Shown here: in pieces, positions 61,301 through 64,000 of the stretch
Layout of the letters: every line of letters begins with the position of its first letter
Numbering within the stretch: the first letter of the stretch is position 1
From: Yponomeuta sedellus
Taxonomy: Eukaryota > Arthropoda > Insecta > Lepidoptera > Yponomeutidae
Assembly (NCBI GenBank): GCA_934045075.1
Contig: OW203723.1
Location: 23,277,615 to 23,341,614, forward strand
Direction of reading: 5' to 3'
Length of the DNA stretch: 64,000 nucleotides
Translations under genes and position numbers: made by a program
Notes under the pieces: generated by a model
What the model saw: only the letters and a program-made list of their open reading frames with translations
The model's database searches: none
Told to the model about the DNA's origin: nothing

Positions 61301-62366
61301 CTTTTTTTTGTCCACAGCCGGGTTTCGAACCCGGGACCTCATGCATGGTAGGCAGACGCGCTACCGCTACGCCACAGAGGTCGTAATTTGTATTTATATT
61401 GTATTGTATTGTATTGTATTGTATTGTATTGTATTGTATTGTATTGTATTGTATTGTATTGTATTGTATTGTATTGTATTGTATTGTATTGTATTGTATT
61501 GTATTGTATTGTATTGTATTGTATTGTATTGTATTGTATTGTATTGTATTGTATTGTATTGTATTGTATTGTATTGTATTGTATTGTATTGTATTGTATT
61601 GTATTGTATTGTATTGTATTGTATTGTATTGTATTGTATTGTATTGTATTGTATTGTATTGTATTGTATTGTATTGTATTGTATTGTATTGTATTGTATT
61701 GTATTGTATTGTATTGTATTGTATTGTATTGTATTGTATTGTATTGTATTGTATTGTATTGTATTGTATTGTATTGTATTGTATTGTATTGTATTGTATT
61801 GTATTGTATTGTATTGTATTGTATTGTATTGTATTGTATTGTATTGTATTGTATTGTATTGTATTGTATTTGTACAATTGTACGCGTTATGGGCAAAACA
61901 TAGAGATACTTCTACTCTCTTGAATGTAACATCTTGACTCTGTTATACCTATGTTTTACAAATAAATGCATCTTATCTTATCTTACAAATGTATGGCGGC
62001 ACCAGTGGGAATCAAAAGTAAAACTTTCGGCATAGTAATCAGACATGTTACAGCTACGACCAACGAGGGAGTCCCTGCGTTTGGTGAACTCCGGTCTCTG
62101 CCAACCCCTTTGGTATATAGGCGTAGATTTATGTACAGTCAATAGTTCATCAACGGTTATATTTTAGTTGAAACATGGCAGGAAGTATATTGATTGATTG
62201 AACAGAAAACCGTACCTTACAAAAAAGTGCCTTATATAAGATAGGAAAGCTGTATGGAGAACTCCTCTGTCAGTCTGTATTAATGACGTAGAATAAAATG
62301 ACGTCACAGTGTTACCTGATAATCCTCCAGCTGTTGTTCCGTAAACGTGACAATTTTGTTACCCAT
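46250..62366 (-). CDS. Cib2: CIB2-like calcium and integrin-binding EF-hand protein, 5 exons, complete
   Basis: Exons on the minus strand: 62316-62366, 60257-60291, 55801-55918, 54783-54910, 46250-46487. All junctions are GT/AG and in phase, giving 189 residues (human CIB2 has 187). It begins [17 protein letters not shown] with an N-myristoylation-type glycine and ends [10 protein letters not shown], the family signature. EF-hand 3 ([13 protein letters not shown]) and EF-hand 4 ([15 protein letters not shown]) keep calcium ligands with Asp at loop position 12; the earlier hands are degenerate. CIB2 proteins bind Ca/Mg and integrin tails and are needed in mechanosensory and photoreceptor cells. 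Introns hold an intact LINE, hAT, microsatellites and a minisatellite. Confidence 0.94.
46490..47385. other. Intron 4 of the CIB2-like gene, 3' part
   Basis: It holds an inverted pair around 47092-47190 (CAGTCGACAGCACATCA and its complement-like TGATGTGCCGTCGACT), probably a small fold-back element also seen at 24556 and 54500. Otherwise unremarkable. Confidence 0.5.
47389..47420 (-). repeat. Hexanucleotide 3' tail of the CR1-group LINE
   Basis: CAGATT x5 on the plus strand directly follows the AATAAA-containing end of the element; this marks its 3' boundary. Confidence 0.85.
47589..50453 (-). CDS. LINE ORF2: AP endonuclease-reverse transcriptase, 954 aa
   Basis: The N-terminal endonuclease starts [20 protein letters not shown], with [13 protein letters not shown] and FSDHKGVF motifs. 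The reverse transcriptase from about residue 460 has [65 protein letters not shown] and the catalytic FADD. It nicks DNA and copies its RNA at the site. The start is one base after the ORF1 stop (TAAAATG), so ribosomal reinitiation is likely. The sequence pattern points to the CR1/Daphne/Crack group of the Jockey superfamily. No stops. Confidence 0.93.
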   Translation of the reverse strand: MSKFNILYQNMRSLKNKRHLLEATLDHIRDIRAICITETWITTSKKDLLSIEGFNLASSYCRSEREGGGVCILLKNGEDCKERTDILNLAVESIFEICAIEMPKINVVLIALYWPDSKRQPDMFYESLSKLLQLLMIKDKIKNIIIGGDFNINILEQNNLTTSLLNLMKSFNFLQLVNEPTRVTLNTSTCIDLVFNNVHDPSLKATARVKELGFSDHKGVFISLPYNNKDNKEQWFTFERIFSERKIQEFKLEVSKVNWNTIFDTEESVNKNYDKFLQRVTIILDKTIPKSKITIKNDHKNTWLTKGLRISCKNKRLLKIFITQTDNTILNNYYKKYEKLLKKTVANAKKIHFKKKVLKSNNVIRTMWQIVKIRTNKTKKKERTNIQLSINNKTTNDPLIIANFFNAYFSSVGAPGMNQPGGRPVLSPTHNSVFLLPTTPSEVFSLIRKLKNKRSCGFDELPPTLIKECAMELSPPLSFITNQSFAQGIVPEKLKITIVKPLHKSGSRSDCNNYRPIALLPTFSKIIESAMYKRIYKFCEKFNIFSNNQNGFRKGRSTTSAVITFVNEILKILNEKKHAIGVLLDMSKAYDRVLYGALLKKLYGMGVRGMAYNWFSSYLRNRVQYVDIEYYNSTTGQIGKKRSNEVELTKSIPQGSVLGCLLFLIYINDLPSTIDIPCTLFADDISLIFPSQSVEQLNIDLDSHLNGIKTWLDDHNLKINFKKTKLIEFRPYQKRPLDITNYKFNGTLIENVESSCLLGINIDSNLNWKSHILKVTSKLSSFIYALSELKKTTDLKTATCAYHAYAQAWLRYGIILWGNSTNAKDVFVLQKKCIRILANIDAMTSCRRFFVEYNILTMTAVYILEIGIFVRNNRPIFPQHDRPECLRPRQQLATKTAKLEIVNSGPHSMAAKVFNAIPYHMQNIEDDNLFKITLNKYLGQKCYYSLQEFFNDKC
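50455..51975 (-). CDS. LINE ORF1: PHD zinc finger, coiled coil, SGNH-like domain, 506 aa
   Basis: Residues 19-75 form a PHD-type finger ([29 protein letters not shown]). Next come a basic stretch, a predicted coiled coil (about 130-190, [20 protein letters not shown]), a Ser/Thr/Pro-rich linker, and a C-terminal alpha/beta domain ([35 protein letters not shown]) resembling SGNH esterase-like domains of CR1-type ORF1. The first ATG gives 506 aa; an internal Met (MALKCNKC) is an alternative start. Confidence 0.85.
   Translation of the reverse strand: MRPRFDARQHHLKEQLQNMALKCNKCKTTFLDRQDNLRCSICNKNYHLDCISMSEKLFRLMTSEKKTNWKCKYCLSGKGLISNDNITQRKRKVNPKQESSLLSSIEFGDTISETQMLVNETLNRSCPESTTQIRENAREKIEYLNNKISQLELNLESADGEIERLVAENYTLKETISKRDARVNQLLSICRASPQRQKYVNNNSTTDDSTPSKLGHNGSNFSTPIQTSTCNKNMKPQNTIPEREPQSSTTTPIKATLEPRKADSLKTAPVDHDNKCSPKVPKTTTQRSDESSPPAPVPAESNARAKKNKICLISTDRFNGTLAIAQSSFEESYEICHYLMPNRGIVQLLQGVQSKVANFSSDDYIIVLIGSEDFKHTEKYHDLVLSIREILLEITHTNVILCVPTFKQGNRNFDIFNSRVESFNKLLCVDIMQHEHGYIVDSNLNLYYDHTMFNPHSGVLNKNGLKQVFLDIKAKMDYINNWYNNEIVPTEYLNANVELFRINSSK
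52786..53150 (-). repeat. 5S-like SINE, full-length copy (minus)
   Basis: Same structure as 4944-5300. Confidence 0.75.
53207..53400 (-). repeat. SINE body fragment
   Basis: On the minus strand it contains GAAGGAAAACATAGTGAGGA, a GACTAAGC/GGCCTAGCC stretch, and the block of the 248-360 family. It links that family to the SINE at 4075-4425. Confidence 0.5.
53690..53812 (+). repeat. 5S-like SINE, 3' part only (plus)
   Basis: CAACTCGGACTTGGCCTCCG to GTGGGGACATACAAGGGTTG. Confidence 0.65.
53850..54222 (+). repeat. 5S-like SINE, second subfamily, with GAT-repeat tail (plus)
   Basis: The head has AAGCAACATAGAGCGCGTTC and GGATGGGTGAACG. The body has GTCGATAGATGGCAGTCG. It ends GAGTTGATGATGATGATGAT, which defines the 3' tail as a GAT repeat. 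Confidence 0.72.
54783..54910 (-). CDS. Cib2: CIB2-like exon 4 (EF-hand 2)
   Basis: Acceptor TTCTACAG/G, donor GCTTG/GTGAAT. Phase 0 to 2. It encodes [20 protein letters not shown] and [20 protein letters not shown]. Confidence 0.95.
54950..55240 (+). repeat. Probable LINE 3' UTR ending at a microsatellite
   Basis: It starts near an 8-bp hairpin (GGAGCACC/GGTGCTCC at 54967), has no ORF, and ends GTTAAATAAATGTTTTATCC where the TCCA/TCCG array begins. The origin as a LINE end is an inference. Confidence 0.45.
55241..55446 (+). repeat. Microsatellite (TCCA/TCCG)n, 206 bp
   Basis: Tetranucleotide array with blocks of TCCA and TCCG units and alternating TCCATCCG stretches. ORFs through it (PSIH/MDGR repeats) are artefacts. 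Confidence 0.97.
55801..55918 (-). CDS. Cib2: CIB2-like exon 3
   Basis: Acceptor CCACTCCAG/G, donor TTGAAG/GTGATG. Phase 2 to 0. It encodes [20 protein letters not shown] and then [14 protein letters not shown]. Confidence 0.94.
56208..57000 (-). mobile_element. hAT element, 793 bp, with 8-bp target duplication
   Basis: The ends TAGGGATGGGCAA and (reverse complement of the right end) TAGGCTTGGGTAA pair. CTTTATTG flanks both sides (56200-56207 and 57001-57008). Both subterminal regions are dense in ATATCGATA motifs, probably transposase-binding sites. It encodes only the C-terminal hAT dimerisation domain, so it is an internally deleted derivative. It lies in intron 2 of the CIB2-like gene. 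Confidence 0.92.
56415..56792 (-). pseudogene. hAT transposase C-terminal domain remnant
   Basis: The 125-codon ORF has [40 protein letters not shown] and [19 protein letters not shown], the hAT dimerisation domain. The catalytic core is missing. The N-terminal [12 protein letters not shown] part derives from a local TCGTGTCGTG repeat and is not family sequence. Confidence 0.85.
57400..57566 (-). repeat. tRNA-like dispersed module (minus)
   Basis: On the minus strand TTAGCTCAGTTGGAAGAGCG and GGGTTCGAATCTCGGCATGG, with AATATTGTAAAGAGG 5' flank and GACTTTTTAGCCTCTAAATA 3' flank. Confidence 0.75.
57570..58640. other. Intron 2 of the CIB2-like gene, unremarkable part
   Basis: AT-rich; no ORF, no repeat I recognise. 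Confidence 0.5.
58660..58930 (+). repeat. 5S-like SINE, 5'-truncated (plus)
   Basis: It starts inside the body at CCGCTAGTGGCATTTTTC and runs to GGGGACATACAAGGGTTG. It is followed by a reversed retroelement end (TTGCCCACTGTTGGGTATAG). Confidence 0.7.
59272..59412. repeat. tRNA-like module folded back at its anticodon stem
   Basis: Arms 59272-59338 and 59346-59412 are reverse complements at about 65 of 67 positions, separated by a 7-nt spacer ACGGTTA. That spacer is the anticodon loop of the module, and GCCAG/CTGGC beside it is the anticodon stem. So this is a 3' half joined to its own mirror image. Confidence 0.88.
59415..60060. other. Intron 2, no feature recognised
   Basis: A CpG-containing patch near 59890-59950 (CCTCTACGTAACGC, GGAGTGCCGGCCGGGTGGGG) is the only unusual part. 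Confidence 0.4.
60060..60150 (+). repeat. LINE 3' end with short TATG tail
   Basis: CAGGATCGTGGCAAGTGGCA, ACCTCTCTGGGATACAGGCG, then GAGGTAACGTATGTATATAT. Same family as 37945-38335, with a tail of only a few units. Confidence 0.7.
60257..60291 (-). CDS. Cib2: CIB2-like exon 2 (35 bp)
   Basis: Acceptor TTTTTCAG/G, donor CTTAG/GTAAGG. Phase 0 to 2. It encodes [11 protein letters not shown] plus the first two bases of Arg; the motif is conserved in CIB proteins, which makes this short exon certain. Confidence 0.94.
60401..61050 (+). repeat. Minisatellite of ten 65-bp units with palindromes
   Basis: Units start at 60401 and repeat every 65 bp (60466, 60531 ... 60986), with no indel. Each unit holds TTTGGTCGACCAAA (palindrome; changed at its right end in unit 1), TTAATTAA and TTCGAA (the last lost in units 6 and 9). 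Two main variants differ at ATGCAGGAAC/ATGCAGGTAC together with AAGGACTTCG/AAGGTCTTCG. It lies in intron 1 of the CIB2-like gene. Confidence 0.97.
61190..61384 (-). repeat. tRNA-headed SINE-like element (minus)
   Basis: On the minus strand the head reads CTCTGTGGCGTAGCGGTAGC and GGTCCCGGGTTCGAAACCCG, tRNA-like A and B boxes, followed by a body toward 61190. The TATTG array lies directly upstream of the head. Confidence 0.65.
61398..61870 (+). repeat. Pentanucleotide microsatellite (TATTG)n, about 94 units
   Basis: 473 bp of uninterrupted repeat, flanked left by a SINE head. ORFs through it (YCIVL and NTIQY repeats) are artefacts of all frames staying open in a 5-mer without stops. Confidence 0.98.
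62316..62366 (-). CDS. Cib2: CIB2-like exon 1
   Basis: ATG at 62366-62364, donor TATCAG/GTAACA. It encodes [17 protein letters not shown]. The start is fixed by the MGNK myristoylation motif of the family. The 5' UTR continues upstream to an unknown point. Confidence 0.95.
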
Positions 62367-62595
62367 CGTCCACTCGCCGAGCAAAACACGCCTTTGTTGC
62401 TCAAGGAATAAGGTTTGGTGGGAAGCCGTAAAATGTGGCAAAAACCAGCCTGTTGCGGCGGGTGTACACAAAACACTGGCCGGAATGAAATAATACGAGA
62501 ATTGAGGTGTGCCGCGCGTAGACTACAGCAAATGTAGAAAGCCCGTTTTTTGTTTATTGATACGTCCACAGAGGTTACAGTACTTAATCTGGTTA

Positions 62596-62640
62596 CGGGA
62601 AGAGACCCATACCCGTGGGGACATACAAGGGTTGATATCG
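62596..62640 (+). repeat. 5S-like SINE tail remnant
   Basis: GGGAAGAGACCCATACCCGT followed by GGGGACATACAAGGGTTG; only the last 45 bases remain. Confidence 0.55.
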
Positions 62641-63190
62641 ATACCGAGTGTAGTGTTAGAACGCTGACTTCTCATTCGGGAGGTCGTGTGTTCGCATCAC
62701 GGCATGTACCAATGACTTTGTTTTCGAAGTTACGTACATTTGTACATTATGTACGTAATACAGAGAGTATTGTAAAGAGGTTCGAAATTTCACTGATGCC
62801 GGCACATGCCCATTAGCTCAGTCGGCTGATCGCTGGCATGGTTAGCCAGAGGTCGCGGGTTTTAGTCCCGGCATGGGTGGAATTTTTAGCCTCTAAATAG
62901 GTTTTTACGTACATTTGTGAAGTAGCAATACCTCTCGATAACTGAAGAAAAACATAGTGAGGAAACCTGGGTGTCTGTGGTATTCGCCAATCCTCGGTGG
63001 GCTCGCGCGGTGATTGAGTCTGGTTTCTGTCTCCAAGAGAAGGCTCCTGATCCAATCAATCCAAAGGTTACTGGAAGAGATCGTTCTTAGCGATAAGACC
63101 GCCAATTGTATAACATTACTTAAATTTAAGAATCATGGTTGTAATATTTTTCTAGTTGTGCAATTAAGTGGTCTCTATCTATCTATCTAC
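62640..63190 (+). repeat. tRNA-headed SINE interrupted by a tRNA-like module
   Basis: SINE parts 62640-62743 (GTTAGAACGCTGACTTCTCA, GTACCAATGACTTTG) and 62906-63190 (ACATAGTGAGGAAACC, ending TCTCTATCTATCTATCTAC) flank the insertion at 62744-62905. The uninterrupted sister is 4075-4425. Confidence 0.7.
62744..62905 (+). mobile_element. tRNA-like module, complete insertion with 13-bp duplication
   Basis: TACGTACATTTGT flanks both sides (62731-62743 and 62906-62918). The 162-bp insert begins ACATTATGTACGTAATACAG and ends AAATAGGTTTT. A long, variable-length duplication is typical of LINE-type retrotransposition. The B box here has mutated to GGTTTTAGTCC. Confidence 0.75.
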
Positions 63191-63469
63191 AGTGGGACTT
63201 ATATAGAGTGTAAAGAATTGAAAAATGGAATGGAACAGAATTATACTCGACAGCTCAGACTTTTGCACTTTTGCTATGGGGAAAACCTTGAAATTCTGAC
63301 AATAGATTTTAGGTGTATGTTTTAATGCCATTAAAAGTTGCGTCAAAGTCAAGTTGCCATTGACGACTGAACTTTCCACTCCGGCCATTCCGTATCCTGT
63401 ATCCCGGAGGGTTAGGTGGAGATCAGGGTAGATAATTATTTTTTGTTATGGGTTCAGTCTAGGTGTATT

Positions 63470-63890
63470 TCCATTTCCAAAGAAATGAAATCAATTTTAT
63501 TCCTACGTAAAGAATTTACATTCTGTTTGCTGAATATCAATGTACAATGTAGAATGTTAGCCGCTGCCATCGGGTCGTAGTGTAGTTGAGACAAAGGCAA
63601 CGGGAAAAATTAACTTCACTGTGACCATCTTTTCTCAAGTCATATTAAAACTTCAGTTGCCACCTTACGCTACGTTAAGATTTCATGATTGCCACCAGTA
63701 ACTTAAAATGCCAAAGCGTTAGTTAATGTTTTACAAAAATGCTGCGGCCAGACACACCAACAGTAGTCATTCACGAGCGTAACGCAGGGGTCAGCCATCA
63801 TCAGTGTCAACAATTTTGGAGGGAGTTACAATATGAACCGGCGACTACACCACCTTTCGCATGACCTTTAGCAAACCAACAGATTCAGTT
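63470..63890 (-). repeat. LINE 3' end, reversed copy of 12530-12985
   Basis: It shares GAATTTACATTCTGTTTGCT, GACCATCTTTTCTCAAGTC and GGTCAGCCATCATCAGT with the other copy in reverse orientation. Confidence 0.65.
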
Positions 63891-64000
63891 CTTCATGATT
63901 GTGATGTCTTGGGCTTGGTACCATAGCACAGGATATCCTAATTTATACCAGACAAGTGATTGTGTTGTTTGCAAGGTGTTTATTTTAATTTTATTCTATT

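Noticed and set aside
61317..61384. Second real tRNA gene (minus) beside the pentanucleotide array
   Set aside because: Good B box, but the acceptor and anticodon stems do not close; it is the head of a SINE.
61185..61937. ORFs up to 230 codons of NTIQY/YCIVL repeats
   Set aside because: Translations of the TATTG array, open in every frame because the 5-mer contains no stop.

Overview
This is a eukaryotic, intron-rich and repeat-rich nuclear window, almost certainly from a moth or butterfly. The basis is insect-type sequences of three conserved genes (an X11/Mint adaptor, the E2 enzyme Bendless/Ubc13, and a CIB2-like EF-hand protein) and a repeat set I associate with Lepidoptera (RTE LINE 3' ends, SINEs sharing those ends, a Penelope-like 3' end, and a repeat ending in CGACTCGCACTTGACCGG). 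I cannot name the species.

Layout. From 564 to 23375 (+) lie 14 phase-consistent exons of the X11/Mint gene. They give 682 residues: an acidic N-terminal part, a PTB domain and two PDZ domains, ending in PVFI. The promoter and first exons lie off the left edge. Intron 6 (5540-13696) holds an apparently complete, intact Transib DNA transposon (8002-10945), whose transposase carries the RAG1-type DDE triad, followed by a decayed Penelope-like fragment. Intron 9 holds an extra exon-like segment for a second PTB N-terminal half (17864/17881-18039). From 23.4 to 35 kb is intergenic sequence with a hAT remnant (28524-29093) and a broken RTE retrotransposon (30664-32690) that is itself split by a fold-back element (31327-31734). 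The single-exon Ubc13/bendless gene is at 35535-35990 (-). Between 36 and 45 kb are fold-back elements, a 250-bp TACA microsatellite at the end of a LINE fragment, tRNA-like and 5S-like repeats, and one convincing tRNA-His(GTG) gene at 43247-43318. From 62366 down to 46250 (-) lie the five exons of a complete 189-residue CIB2-like gene. Its introns carry an intact CR1-group LINE with two long ORFs (47389 to about 52.1 kb), a hAT relic with an 8-bp target duplication (56208-57000), a minisatellite of exactly ten 65-bp units (60401-61050) and a 473-bp TATTG pentanucleotide array.

What stands out. (1) The Transib element has a TATA box, a small 5' coding exon, a spliced 654-aa ORF, imperfect CAC-starting inverted ends and a perfect 5-bp target duplication. 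(2) There may be a second, alternative PTB half-exon in X11/Mint. (3) Five fragmentary, same-orientation copies of exon sequence lie downstream of their source exons in the two multi-exon genes. (4) A multi-copy SINE-like family has a 5' end resembling the 5S rRNA internal promoter. (5) A tRNA-like dispersed module includes one copy folded back exactly at its anticodon stem. (6) Several microsatellites start exactly where a retroelement 3' end stops.

The three genes are not a pathway as far as I can tell. X11/Mint is a neuronal trafficking adaptor, Bendless makes K63-linked ubiquitin chains, and CIB2-type proteins are calcium/integrin-binding proteins used in sensory cells. All coordinates of exons and elements were read by eye from splice sites, reading phase, terminal repeats and target duplications; no database search was run.
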